Source of the DNA: an uncultured Anaerolineales bacterium
GTDB taxonomy: Bacteria > Chloroflexota > Anaerolineae > Anaerolineales > Villigracilaceae
Direction of reading: 5' to 3'
NCBI GenBank assembly: GCA_937960595.1
Contig: CALGPL010000013.1
Span: 1-40,940 of the forward strand
Length of the DNA stretch: 40,940 nt
The notes under the pieces were generated by a model, which made no database searches, was not told the DNA's origin, and saw nothing but the letters and a program-made list of their open reading frames with translations. The stretch's first letter is position 1; each line of letters begins with the position of its first letter. Positions 9,832-17,804 of this stretch are shown piece by piece. The position numbers and the translations under genes are program-made.

Positions 9832-10971
9832 ATGGCCGTCCAACTCCAAGAAGTGATCTCCCTGAAAGACCTGAAAACCTTTATCCAATTTCCACACCGC
9901 CTCTACCGCGGCAATCCTTACTGGGTTCCGGCGCTGGTCTTCGACGAACTCAACACCCTGCGCCGCGACAAAAACCCGGCCTTCGAGTACTGCGAAGCCC
10001 GGTACTGGCTCGCCCGCCGCGAAGGCAAAATCGTCGGGCGGGTGGCCGCCATCTTCAACCGCCGCCACGTCGAAAAATGGGGGCAGAAATACCTGCGCTT
10101 CGGCTGGTTCGATTTCATTGACGATGCCGAGGTTTCCGCCGCGCTGCTGGGCGCGGTCGAGGACTGGGGACGCGCCCTCGGCATGGAGGCCGTCCACGGC
10201 CCGCTGGGCTTCACCGACATGGACCGCGAAGGCATGCTCATCGAGGGCTTCGACGAACTGGCCACGCTGGCCACCCATTACAACTATCCTTACTACCCCC
10301 AGCACATGGAACGGCTGGGCTACGCCAAGGATGTCGACTGGGTGGAGTACGAACTCACCGTCCCGCAAGAGCCGAACGAGACCATCGCCCGCATCGCCGA
10401 CCTGGCCCTGCGCCGCAACAAACTGCATTTACTGGAAGTGCGCCGCAAGAAAGACTTGCTGCCCTACGCCTATCAGTTATTCGACCTTCTCCAGGAAGCC
10501 TACCAAGACCTGTACGGTTTTGTCCCCCTGACCGAAAAACAGGTGCAAAGTTATGTCAATCAATATTTCGGCTTCGTGACCCCCGAATTCGTGCCGGTGG
10601 TGCTTGATCAGCAGGGCAAAATAGTCGGCTTTGGCATCGTCATGCCCTCCCTCTCGCGGGCGTTACAAAAAGCCCGCGGCCGACTCTTCCCCTTCGGCTT
10701 CGTTCATCTGCTGCGGGCACTCAAAAAGAACGATCGCGCCGACCTGTACCTGGTGGGAGTGAAACGCGAATATCAAGGCAAAGGAGTGAACGCCATCCTG
10801 ATGGACAGGATGCACCGTCACTTCATTAAGTTGGGCATCACCAAAGTCGAATCCAACCCCGAATTGGAAATGAACGCCAATGTCCAGGGGCAATGGAAAT
10901 ACTACGAAAAACGCCAGCACAAGCGGCGCAGAGTCTTCATCAAACACCTCGGGCAAGAGAATCCGGCATGA
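9832..10971 (+). CDS. GNAT-fold acyltransferase-like protein, 379 aa
   Basis: A cytosolic protein that looks like an atypical two-lobed GNAT. The N-terminal part (about 8-110) has the YRGNPYWVPALVFDELNTL motif and ARREGKIVGRVAAIFN; the C-terminal half has GKIVGFGIVMPSLSRAL, then VGVKREYQGKGVNAILMDRMH (about 305-325), which matches acetyl-CoA motif A (Q/RxxGxG). The conserved GPLGFTDMDREGML is typical of this uncharacterised family, which I know mainly as hypothetical or GTP-cyclohydrolase-misannotated proteins. AAGGAA precedes the ATG. Its stop overlaps the start of an acyl-CoA ligase (ATGA), so a role with an acyl-CoA made by that ligase is a reasonable inference. Confidence 0.8.
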   Translation: MAVQLQEVISLKDLKTFIQFPHRLYRGNPYWVPALVFDELNTLRRDKNPAFEYCEARYWLARREGKIVGRVAAIFNRRHVEKWGQKYLRFGWFDFIDDAEVSAALLGAVEDWGRALGMEAVHGPLGFTDMDREGMLIEGFDELATLATHYNYPYYPQHMERLGYAKDVDWVEYELTVPQEPNETIARIADLALRRNKLHLLEVRRKKDLLPYAYQLFDLLQEAYQDLYGFVPLTEKQVQSYVNQYFGFVTPEFVPVVLDQQGKIVGFGIVMPSLSRALQKARGRLFPFGFVHLLRALKKNDRADLYLVGVKREYQGKGVNAILMDRMHRHFIKLGITKVESNPELEMNANVQGQWKYYEKRQHKRRRVFIKHLGQENPA

Positions 10972-12575
10972 CCGCCCACCCCTGGCTTGCTCACTACGAC
11001 CCGGGCGTTCCCGCCCACCTCGACTACCCTGCCGTCCCCGTCTTTCACTTTCTCGACCAGGCCGCCCGCCGCTGCCCGGAGCGCGCCTGCCTCCTCTTCC
11101 GCAACGAACGATTGACCTACCGTCAGGTGGCCGAACAGACCGATCGCATCGCCGCCGCCCTGCTCGGCCTGGGCGTGCAGCCGGGCGAGCGGGTGGGCCT
11201 CTTCCTACCGAACTGCCCCGAATTCGTTCTGGCTTACTTTGGCATCCTCAAAGCAGGCGGGATCGTCGTTGCCATCAATCCGCTCTACACGCCGCCCGAA
11301 ATCGTCCACCAGGTCAACGACGCCGGGCCGGGAATCGTCATCGCCGCCGGTTCGCTCTACGAGCGGCTGCAGGCCGCCCGACCGGCCACGGGCATCCGCC
11401 GCGTCGTCGTGACGGGCGAAGCCGCCCTCCAAACGGGAGACATTCCCTTCGCGGCGCTGACGGCCGATCTCACCCAGAGGCCGCTGCCCCCCGTCGGCCC
11501 CGATGACGTTGCCCTCTTCCAATACACCGGCGGCACGACCGGCGTTGCCAAGGCCGCCGTTGCCCGGCACCGCAACCTGGTCGCCAACGCCTTGCAATTC
11601 AAAGCCTGGATGTCCACGCTGGAGGAGGAAAAAGAAACCTTCCTCTTGGCCCTGCCGGTCTATCACATCTACGGCATGGTCTGCGGGATGCTGCTGGGCA
11701 TGGCGCTGCGGGCCAGCATGGTGCTGCTGCCCGACCCGCGCGACATTGCCAATCTTCTCTCGGCCATTCAGACCCACCGCGTAACCTACTTCCCGGCCGT
11801 CCCGACCCTCTACAACGCCATCAACAACCATCCAGACGTAGTCGCCGGAAAAGTGGACTTGACTTCCGTCAAGGCCTGCATCTCCGGCTCCGCCCCGCTC
11901 CTGCGGCAGACGAAGGAAAAATTCGAGCGCCTGACCGGCGGACGCATCTGCGAGGGCTACGGCCTCTCCGAAGCGCCGACCGCCACCCACTGCAACCCGC
12001 TGCAAGGCGAGAACCGCATCGGCTCGATCGGCCTGCCCCTGCCCGATGTCGAGGCTCGCATCGTCAGCCTGGACGACGGCACCCGCGAGGTGCCGGTCGG
12101 CGAGGCGGGCGAACTGGTCATCCGCAGCCCGCAGGTGATGGTCGGCTATCACAACAAGCCCGAAGAGACCGCCGGGGCGCTGCGCGGCGGCTGGCTCTAC
12201 ACCGGCGACATCGCCCGCATGGACGCCGATGGCTACTTCTACATCGTTGACCGCAAAAAAGACCTCATCAAGCCGGGCGGCATGGAGGTCTGGCCGCGCG
12301 AGGTCGAGGAGGTGATCGCCGCTCACCCGGCAGTGGCGGAGGTGGCCGTCGCCGGCATCCCCGACGAATATCGCGGCGAGACGGTCAAGGCCTGGGTGGT
12401 GGTCAAGGCCGGCGAAAGGCTGGACGAGTCCGAGGTCCGCGCCTGGTGCCGCCAACGGCTGGCGCCTTTCAAAATCCCGACTCAGGTCGAGTTTCGCGAC
12501 CATTTGCCGCGTTCGACGGTCGGCAAAGTGCTGAAACGAATCCTGCTGGAGGAAGAGAAAAAGAAGACGCCCTGA
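10968..12575 (+). CDS. Long-chain acyl-CoA synthetase (AMP-forming, FadD-like)
   Basis: A 535-residue member of the ANL adenylating family that activates a carboxylic acid, probably a fatty acid, as acyl-AMP and then acyl-CoA. The signature motifs are all present: phosphate-binding YTGGTTGVAKAA, EGYGLSEAPTATHCNP, YTGDIARMDADGYFYIVDRKKD, GGMEVWPREVEE, and the catalytic C-terminal lysine in STVGKVLKR. The start overlaps the previous gene's stop. Chain-length preference cannot be read from sequence. Its stop codon lies within the loop of a terminator hairpin that serves the convergent ftsH gene. Confidence 0.92.
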   Translation: MTAHPWLAHYDPGVPAHLDYPAVPVFHFLDQAARRCPERACLLFRNERLTYRQVAEQTDRIAAALLGLGVQPGERVGLFLPNCPEFVLAYFGILKAGGIVVAINPLYTPPEIVHQVNDAGPGIVIAAGSLYERLQAARPATGIRRVVVTGEAALQTGDIPFAALTADLTQRPLPPVGPDDVALFQYTGGTTGVAKAAVARHRNLVANALQFKAWMSTLEEEKETFLLALPVYHIYGMVCGMLLGMALRASMVLLPDPRDIANLLSAIQTHRVTYFPAVPTLYNAINNHPDVVAGKVDLTSVKACISGSAPLLRQTKEKFERLTGGRICEGYGLSEAPTATHCNPLQGENRIGSIGLPLPDVEARIVSLDDGTREVPVGEAGELVIRSPQVMVGYHNKPEETAGALRGGWLYTGDIARMDADGYFYIVDRKKDLIKPGGMEVWPREVEEVIAAHPAVAEVAVAGIPDEYRGETVKAWVVVKAGERLDESEVRAWCRQRLAPFKIPTQVEFRDHLPRSTVGKVLKRILLEEEKKKTP

Positions 12576-12586
12576 GAGGCGTCTTC
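12563..12586 (-). terminator. Intrinsic terminator of ftsH
   Basis: GAAGACGCC and GGCGTCTTC form a perfect 9-bp stem with a 6-base loop. On the minus strand the stem runs into TTTTTCTC, a usable U-tract, seven bases after the ftsH stop. On the plus strand there is no T-run, so termination would be one-directional. The element lies inside the last codons of the acyl-CoA ligase gene, whose TGA is in the loop. Confidence 0.8.
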
Positions 12587-12592
12587 GACTGA

Positions 12593-14458
12593 TTACACAG
12601 GCTGGGGGGTGCCGCTCCGTTTGGGGACCGGCGGCGGGAAGAGACGCTCGAATTCCTCGCGGTCGATGGTCTCGACTTCCAACAAGCGCTGGGCGACGGC
12701 GTCCAACTCTTTGCGATATTGCTTCAAGAGCGCCCGCGCCTGGCCCATGGCTTCGTCCACGATGCGGCGCACGACCTCGTCGATTTTCTCGGCCACCGCG
12801 TCGGAGTAATCGCGCTGCTCGGCGATTTCGCGGCCGAGGAAGATCAACTCTTCCTTCTGGCCATAGACCAGCGGACCCAGTTCTTCGGTCATTCCGAGGC
12901 GGGTAGCCATCATCCGCGCCAGGCGGGTGACGCGCTCGAGGTCGTTTGCCGCCCCCGAGGTGACGTCGTCGAAGACCAGTTCCTCGGCCACGCGCCCGCC
13001 CAGCAGGCCGATCATCTGGGCCATCAACTTGCGGCGCGAGACGAGCATCCGCTCGTCTTCGGGCAGGGCCAGGGTGAAGCCGCCCATCTGGCCGCGGGCA
13101 ATGATGGAGACCTTCTGGACGGGATCGCCCTCCGGCAAAGCATTGATGACCACCGCATGACCGGCCTCGTGATAGGCCACGATGCGTTTCTCTTCGGCCG
13201 AAATGAGGCGGCTCTTGCGCTCCGGCCCGGCGATGACGCGTTCGATGGCCTCCTCGAACTCGGCCTGACCGATGGCGCGCTTGTTGCGGCGGGCAGCCAG
13301 GATGGCCGCCTCGTTGACCATGTTCTCCAGGTCGGCGCCCACGAAGCCGGGGGTAGCCCGCGCCAGCACGCCCAGGTCAATGCCCGGTTCCAGCGGCTTG
13401 CCCTTGACATGCACCTTGAGAATGGCTTCGCGGCCCTTCATGTCGGGCTGGTCGAGCACCACCCGCCGATCGAAGCGGCCCGGGCGCAGCAGCGCCGGGT
13501 CGAGAATATCGGGGCGGTTGGTGGCAGCCATGATGATGACGTTCGTGTCGGTGTCGAAGCCGTCCATCTCGACCAGCATCTGGTTGAGGGTCTGTTCGCG
13601 CTCGTCGTGCGAACCGCCCAGGCCGGCGCCGCGCTGGCGGCCGACCGCGTCGATTTCGTCCATGAAGACGATGCAGGGCGAATGACGCTTGGCCTGCTCG
13701 AACAGGTCGCGCACCCGGCTGGCACCGACGCCGACGAACATCTCGACGAATTCCGATCCGGAGATGGAAAAGAAAGGCACGCCCGCCTCGCCGGAGACGG
13801 CTTTGGCCATCAGAGTCTTGCCCGTCCCGGGCGGGCCGACCAGCAGCACGCCCTTGGGGATGCGCGCGCCTAACTGGATGAACTTCTGCGGCTCGCGCAG
13901 GAATTCCACCACCTCGCGCAGTTCCTCTTTGGCCTCATCCACCCCGGCTACGTCCTCGAACGTCACGGTGGGATGGTCACCGCTGAACATCCGCGCCCGG
14001 CTCTTGCCAAAGGACATGGCGGCATTGTTGCTGCCCTGCGCCTGCCGGAAGAAAAACCACAACAGACCGACAAAGAGCAAGACCGGCAGGATATAACCGG
14101 CCAAAGTGATCAACCCAACCCACGGACTGGGCGGCCGGACCTCGATGGCGACATTATCGGGGGAGAGTTTTTCGGGAGAGACGCCCAGGGCCAGCAACTG
14201 ATTGACCAGAGTCGTCTCGGCCTCCTTCTGGGCCGTGCGTTCGATCTCGCCCGAAGCGGTCTCGTAAATCACCCGAACGTTGCTGTTATCTTCAACGATC
14301 AGCCGGCTGACATTCCCCGCTTCGATCTCGGCCGCCAGTTCGTTGATGGTCAAGGGCTTCTGCGTCTCCGGTTTCTGGCGGACGTTAAAGTAAACCATCG
14401 CCACGATCGCCGCAAACAACAGAAAGTAGATGAAATAAGACTGATTGCGTGAACCCAC
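12593..14458 (-). CDS. ftsH: ATP-dependent zinc metalloprotease FtsH
   Basis: FtsH is the membrane-anchored hexameric AAA+ protease that extracts and degrades membrane and short-lived cytosolic proteins. The 621-residue product shows an N-terminal membrane helix ([17 protein letters not shown]), an extracytoplasmic domain, a second helix ([22 protein letters not shown], in part), Walker A GPPGTGKT (208-215), the SRH arginine finger region [18 protein letters not shown], and the zinc-binding HEAGH at 430-434. The start is the GTG at 14458: it has AGGAGG five bases upstream, whereas an earlier in-frame GTG at 14482 would lie at or before the expected transcript start. It is transcribed alone, divergent from a receiver gene. 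Confidence 0.98.
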   Translation of the reverse strand: MGSRNQSYFIYFLLFAAIVAMVYFNVRQKPETQKPLTINELAAEIEAGNVSRLIVEDNSNVRVIYETASGEIERTAQKEAETTLVNQLLALGVSPEKLSPDNVAIEVRPPSPWVGLITLAGYILPVLLFVGLLWFFFRQAQGSNNAAMSFGKSRARMFSGDHPTVTFEDVAGVDEAKEELREVVEFLREPQKFIQLGARIPKGVLLVGPPGTGKTLMAKAVSGEAGVPFFSISGSEFVEMFVGVGASRVRDLFEQAKRHSPCIVFMDEIDAVGRQRGAGLGGSHDEREQTLNQMLVEMDGFDTDTNVIIMAATNRPDILDPALLRPGRFDRRVVLDQPDMKGREAILKVHVKGKPLEPGIDLGVLARATPGFVGADLENMVNEAAILAARRNKRAIGQAEFEEAIERVIAGPERKSRLISAEEKRIVAYHEAGHAVVINALPEGDPVQKVSIIARGQMGGFTLALPEDERMLVSRRKLMAQMIGLLGGRVAEELVFDDVTSGAANDLERVTRLARMMATRLGMTEELGPLVYGQKEELIFLGREIAEQRDYSDAVAEKIDEVVRRIVDEAMGQARALLKQYRKELDAVAQRLLEVETIDREEFERLFPPPVPKRSGTPQPV

Positions 14459-14486
14459 AGGAACCTCCTCAAAATCTTGCACCCCG

Positions 14487-14495
14487 ATTATACCA
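14487..14495 (-). promoter_or_regulatory. Extended -10 promoter of ftsH
   Basis: Read on the minus strand, TGGTATAAT is an extended -10 element (TG-n-TATAAT). Transcription would begin about 22 bases before the GTG start, just enough to include the ribosome-binding site. No good -35 box is seen. The same TTGGTATAAT string precedes alaS. Confidence 0.6.
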
Positions 14496-14570
14496 ACCTA
14501 TGAATCCGAAGAACAGATGCAGAGAATATTTTATATGGATTTCTAATAAATTCGCCGGGCGCGAGTGCAT

Positions 14571-14627
14571 GGCTGCGAAAACCGTCAGGCGGCCGGTTCG
14601 CAGAATTTGCAGCCGGTTTTCGCAGCC
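14571..14627. repeat. Large 14-bp inverted repeat between ftsH and receiver gene
   Basis: GGCTGCGAAAACCG (14571-14584) and CGGTTTTCGCAGCC (14614-14627) are perfect inverted copies separated by 29 bases. The loop contains a third related copy (GCCGGTTCGCAG, 14592-14603). No T-run follows on either side. It could be an operator, a REP-like element or a structured 5' region. The rest of 14496-14709 is AT-rich and holds no gene I can support. Confidence 0.75.
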
Positions 14628-14675
14628 ACCCCAAATAGGAAGACGGCCCAATTTAACAAACAAGAAGATACTTTT

Positions 14676-14692
14676 GTGGTAAACTTAACCAC
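14676..14692. promoter_or_regulatory. GTGGT-N7-ACCAC dyad upstream of receiver gene
   Basis: Five-base arms with a 7-base spacer form a dyad that covers a -10-like TAAACT (14680-14685), 18 bases before the start of the receiver gene. The position suits a repressor site. No convincing -35 box is visible, so both promoter and operator remain tentative. Confidence 0.3.
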
Positions 14693-14709
14693 TGTTGAGG
14701 CGGGCAGCC

Positions 14710-15105
14710 ATGAAAGAGAAAAGGACTGGCAAACGCATACTCTGTATCGAAGACGAAGCAGAAATGATCGATCTGATTCGTCTGATCCTGGGCCGGCGCG
14801 GCTATGAAGTGTTGGGCGCGAACGGCGGGCGGGAAGGCATCGAAATGATCCGCACAGAGAAGCCCGATCTCGTGCTTCTCGATCTGATGATGCCCGATAT
14901 GGACGGCTGGGAAGTTTACCAGCAGATGAAGGCCGATGAAAACACGCGCCACATCCCGGTCATCGTCGTCACCGCCAAAGCCCAGAGCATTGACCGCGTT
15001 CTGGGGCTGCACATCGCCAAAGTGGACGATTACATCGCCAAGCCGTTCAACCCCCAAGAATTGATCGCCAGTATCGAAAACATCCTGGATCATCCAGCCG
15101 ATTGA
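14710..15105 (+). CDS. Single-domain response regulator
   Basis: A 131-residue stand-alone receiver: acidic residues Glu14-Asp15-Glu16, phosphoacceptor Asp58 (LVLLDLMMPDMDG), switch Thr88 (VVTAKA) and Lys111 (AKPF). There is no output domain, so it should act through protein contacts, as a phosphorelay intermediate or on a target such as a kinase or motor. The ATG at 14710 is preferred to an in-frame TTG at 14695; GAGG lies about ten bases before it. A terminator hairpin follows directly, so it is a single-gene unit. It differs clearly from the receiver gene next to lon. Confidence 0.92.
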   Translation: MKEKRTGKRILCIEDEAEMIDLIRLILGRRGYEVLGANGGREGIEMIRTEKPDLVLLDLMMPDMDGWEVYQQMKADENTRHIPVIVVTAKAQSIDRVLGLHIAKVDDYIAKPFNPQELIASIENILDHPAD

Positions 15106-15113
15106 CCTTCACC

Positions 15114-15143
15114 CAAACGGGGCGAGCAGAACAGCCCCGTTTG
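15114..15143 (+). terminator. Terminator hairpin after receiver gene
   Basis: CAAACGGGGC and GCCCCGTTTG make a perfect 10-bp stem with a 10-base loop, nine bases past the receiver stop, followed by a short T-containing stretch (GAGATTT). The weak T-run means termination may be partial. Its presence supports the downstream ATG at 15159 as the start of the next gene. Confidence 0.7.
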
Positions 15144-15158
15144 AGATTTAAATCACAA

Positions 15159-15530
15159 ATGTCACAATCGATCCTCGTTCAAAACACGGCCCGCCGCCTC
15201 CAGCCGCCCCTCCGGGCGCGCTGGTGCGCCAGTTTCTTCTGTCGCCTGCGCGGCCTGATGTTCCGCCGTCGCCTGGCCCCCGAAGAAGGGCTGCTACTGG
15301 TCGAGCGGCGCGAGAGCCGTGTGGATACGGCCATCCACATGCTCTTTGTCTTCACCGACCTGGCCGTCTTCTGGCTCGACTCTGAGCGGGTGGTGGTCGA
15401 CAAAGTCCTGGCCCGCGCCTGGCGGCCTGCCTACCTCCCCCGCCGTCCCGCCCGCTACATCCTCGAAACCTGCCCCGAACGGATTGACGACTTCCAGATT
15501 GGGGAACAACTGGAGTTCATAGATGTCTAA
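15159..15530 (+). CDS. DUF192 family protein
   Basis: A 123-residue protein with the DUF192 (COG1430) pattern: AxxxxCRLRGLMFRR near residue 30, a central aromatic/hydrophobic FVFTDLAVFWLDSERVVVDKVLA, and the C-terminal ARYILETCPERIDDFQIGEQLEF, where the family usually ends with a strand pair. Many relatives are exported small beta-barrel proteins of unknown role; this one has no obvious signal peptide. An upstream in-frame start at 15102 would overlap the preceding terminator, so 15159 is used although its ribosome-binding site is weak. It overlaps the next gene, an exported M23 peptidase, by eight bases. Confidence 0.82.
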   Translation: MSQSILVQNTARRLQPPLRARWCASFFCRLRGLMFRRRLAPEEGLLLVERRESRVDTAIHMLFVFTDLAVFWLDSERVVVDKVLARAWRPAYLPRRPARYILETCPERIDDFQIGEQLEFIDV

Positions 15531-16938
15531 ACGCTTTATCGGTACGATTCTCGGCCTTCTCAGCCTGCTGGCCCTCCTCGCCCCCTCTGCCGCCGCGCAG
15601 GCGAATCGCGGGCCGATCTACACCGTCCGCCAGGGCGATACCCTCTGGTCAATTTCCGTCTGCTTCAACATCACCACCGAGGCGCTCATCGCCGCCAACA
15701 ACCTGAGCGGCAGCGATATTTTCATCGGCGACCAACTGGTCATCCCCGGCTACGAAGCCTTCAGCGGGACGATCTCGTGCGACCCCGTCCCCTATGGCGA
15801 GACGTTTCGCAGCCTCGTGCGTCAGTATCGGATGGACGAAACTCTGCTGCGCCGTCTCAATCACATCGTCAGCCCGACAGAACTCTACGCCGGCGCGAAA
15901 TTGATCCTGCTCCAGGAAGACGACCGTCCCGCCTGGTCGACGCGCGCCAACCTGGAGACGGGAGAGACGCTGCTCGAACTGGCCGTCCGCGCCGACACCG
16001 ACCCCTGGACGATTGCCGACATCAACCATCTCGCCGGACCCTGGGCCGGCCTGCCCGGCGACGTTTTCTACCTGCCCTCGGGCGAATCGAGCGGCTTCCC
16101 GACCGCCCTACCCTACCCGCTCGAATCGGCTCAAGTCGATCCTCTGCCGCTCATCCAGGGCAGCACGGCTCAGATCCGCGTCCACGCCGCTCGGCCGGTG
16201 ACGCTGGGAGGAATACTGGTGGATCGCCCGCTGCACTTCTTCCCCGCCGAGGACGGCTCCTACATCGCCCTCCAGGGCGTGCATGCCCTCCTCGAACCCG
16301 GCCTCTACCCCCTGCGGCTGGAAACGACCGACGCCGACGGCCAGACGCAGGCCTTCGAACAGATGGTCCTGATCGCCAGCGGGTATTACCCGCAAGACCC
16401 GACCCTGTATGTGGACGCCGACACCATCGACCCCAACGTGACCGAGACAGAGTGGCAGCAAATCCTGGCCATCACCGCCCCGTCCACCCCGGAACGTCTG
16501 TGGGAGGGCGTCTTTCTGACACCGGCCTACCTGTATGGCGGCGAGACCTACTTTACCTCCGGCTTTGGCAATCGGCGCACTTACGTCGGGCAAGGGACCG
16601 ATCTCGTCGTCGAAGGCTTCCACAGCGGCGTTGATTACGGCGGCGGCGCCGGGCTGCCGATCACCGCGCCTGCCACCGGGATCGTCGTCTTTGCCGGCCC
16701 GCTGACCGTGCGCGGCAACGCCACCATCATCGATCACGGCTGGGGGGTCTACAGCGGCTTCTGGCACCAGTCCGAGATTCGGGTCGAGGTGGGCCAACGC
16801 GTCGAGCAGGGCCAGGTCATCGGTCTGGTGGGCGGGACGGGGCGGGTGACCGGCGCCCATCTACACTGGGAGGTGTGGGTCAACGGCGTGCAAGTCAATC
16901 CCTTGGACTGGCTGCAAAAGGTTTTCCCGCACGAATAA
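15523..16938 (+). CDS. Secreted LysM / M23 peptidase
   Basis: A 471-residue exported protein probably acting on the cell envelope. Order: signal peptide (1-25, ending PSAAAQA), LysM domain (about 31-77, YTVRQGDTLWSISVCFNITTEALIAANN in part), one or two diverged LysM-like repeats (to about 190), a beta-rich middle region, and a C-terminal M23 lysostaphin-type domain with metal ligands His367 and Asp371 (HSGVDYG) and the H-x-H pair His446/His448 (GAHLHWEV). M23 enzymes cut peptidoglycan cross-bridges or act as scaffolds; retained ligands suggest activity. It is coupled to the DUF192 gene. Confidence 0.93.
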   Translation: MSKRFIGTILGLLSLLALLAPSAAAQANRGPIYTVRQGDTLWSISVCFNITTEALIAANNLSGSDIFIGDQLVIPGYEAFSGTISCDPVPYGETFRSLVRQYRMDETLLRRLNHIVSPTELYAGAKLILLQEDDRPAWSTRANLETGETLLELAVRADTDPWTIADINHLAGPWAGLPGDVFYLPSGESSGFPTALPYPLESAQVDPLPLIQGSTAQIRVHAARPVTLGGILVDRPLHFFPAEDGSYIALQGVHALLEPGLYPLRLETTDADGQTQAFEQMVLIASGYYPQDPTLYVDADTIDPNVTETEWQQILAITAPSTPERLWEGVFLTPAYLYGGETYFTSGFGNRRTYVGQGTDLVVEGFHSGVDYGGGAGLPITAPATGIVVFAGPLTVRGNATIIDHGWGVYSGFWHQSEIRVEVGQRVEQGQVIGLVGGTGRVTGAHLHWEVWVNGVQVNPLDWLQKVFPHE

Positions 16939-16972
16939 CCGCAGGACGGCCCAAGTTCGAGGCCGTTGCCGA

Positions 16973-17001
16973 TTGCTTCTTGGCAGCGTTTATGCTAAAC
17001 T
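16973..17001 (+). promoter_or_regulatory. Promoter of the cyclic-nucleotide-binding gene
   Basis: TTGCTT (16973-16978), a 17-base spacer, and TAAACT (16996-17001) preceded by TGC, giving an extended -10 element. Transcription would start near 17008, about 24 bases before the chosen start. Confidence 0.55.
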
Positions 17002-17031
17002 AATTCCATCCTGTGAATCGAGAGGATGCCG

Positions 17032-17529
17032 ATGAACGAGATGGTCAATTTCGTCAAACAGGCTGACATCTTCTATCAACTCACTCCAACACAATTGGAG
17101 ATGGTGGCCAACATCTGTCAGGAACGCACGTACGCGGCCGGGGAAATCATCGTCGAAGAGGGCAGCAGTTCCAAAGAACTGTACATCATCATGCACGGCG
17201 AGGTGGACATCCTGGTCAATCCGGCCCTGGTGGGCGGCCCGCAGGCCTCGCCCGAACCGGTGACCATCGCCACCCTGCGGCGCGGCCAATCCTTTGGCGA
17301 GGTGGCGCTCGTGGATGAGGGGCTGCGCTCGGCCAGCGTCCGGGCGGTGCAGAAGAGCACCAAACTGCTGGTCATCCCGCGCGACAAACTGCTCATGCTG
17401 TGCGAGACGTATCCGCAACTAGGCTACCGGTTGATGTACAACCTGGCAGCCGATCTGGCCATGAAAATCCGCAACACCGACTTGCGGATCCGCGAATCGC
17501 TGCTCTACGGGGCCAAAACGCGTCCCTAG
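17032..17529 (+). CDS. Cyclic nucleotide-binding domain protein, no output domain
   Basis: A 165-residue protein consisting almost only of a CRP/PKA-type cNMP-binding domain. It shows the beta-roll opening GEIIVEEGSSSKELYIIMHGEVDI and the phosphate-binding cassette FGEVALVDEGLRSASVRA. The canonical cassette Arg is present in LRSASV. A C-terminal helix (LGYRLMYNLAADLAMKIRNTDLRIRES, in part) follows; there is no DNA-binding helix-turn-helix, so it is not a full CRP/FNR regulator. It may be a regulatory subunit or sensor acting by protein contact. ATG at 17032 is preferred over 17026 because AGAGG is six bases upstream of it. Confidence 0.88.
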   Translation: MNEMVNFVKQADIFYQLTPTQLEMVANICQERTYAAGEIIVEEGSSSKELYIIMHGEVDILVNPALVGGPQASPEPVTIATLRRGQSFGEVALVDEGLRSASVRAVQKSTKLLVIPRDKLLMLCETYPQLGYRLMYNLAADLAMKIRNTDLRIRESLLYGAKTRP

Positions 17530-17572
17530 AAAAACGTTACGAAAATCATACAAAACTCAACAAATATCATCC

Positions 17573-17601
17573 TTGACTTCGGTTCGAAAAAACTGCAAAA
17601 T
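17573..17601 (+). promoter_or_regulatory. Putative promoter of the liv operon
   Basis: TTGACT (five of six) and, after 17 bases, CAAAAT (four of six). This would give a leader of nearly 200 bases before livK. That leader (to 17804) contains an orphan full-length Shine-Dalgarno-like string and a small hairpin (CCCGTT/AACGGG, 17750-17766), and no recognisable riboswitch. Confidence 0.4.
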
Positions 17602-17697
17602 TAACTCACCATCTGCACCCAGGGTCAAAATTTACAAATGGTGCTCCCGTGTTTTTCTCCTCTTTGTTTTGCCTGTAAATCCGATGACAACAAAAGC

Positions 17698-17722
17698 AAG
17701 GAGGTGATGCTAGACAACTGAA
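17698..17722 (+). other. Orphan strong Shine-Dalgarno in livK leader
   Basis: AAGGAGGTGAT matches the 16S rRNA anti-Shine-Dalgarno over about 11 bases but is followed only by a four-codon reading frame (ATG CTA GAC AAC TGA) that begins within the motif, too close for normal initiation. It may be a standby or ribosome-binding regulatory site. The true livK site is a separate GGAGGAGG just before 17805. Confidence 0.35.
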
Positions 17723-17804
17723 AAGGCTTTGTCGGCCAGCAGCGGACCACCCGTTGTCCTAACGGGATTCAATCTTTTGATTCCTTCATGGAGGAGGAAG
17801 AAGT

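Noticed and set aside
17602-17800. Possible riboswitch upstream of livK
   Set aside because: Only a short 6-bp hairpin and an orphan Shine-Dalgarno are visible; no conserved core of a known amino-acid riboswitch was found.
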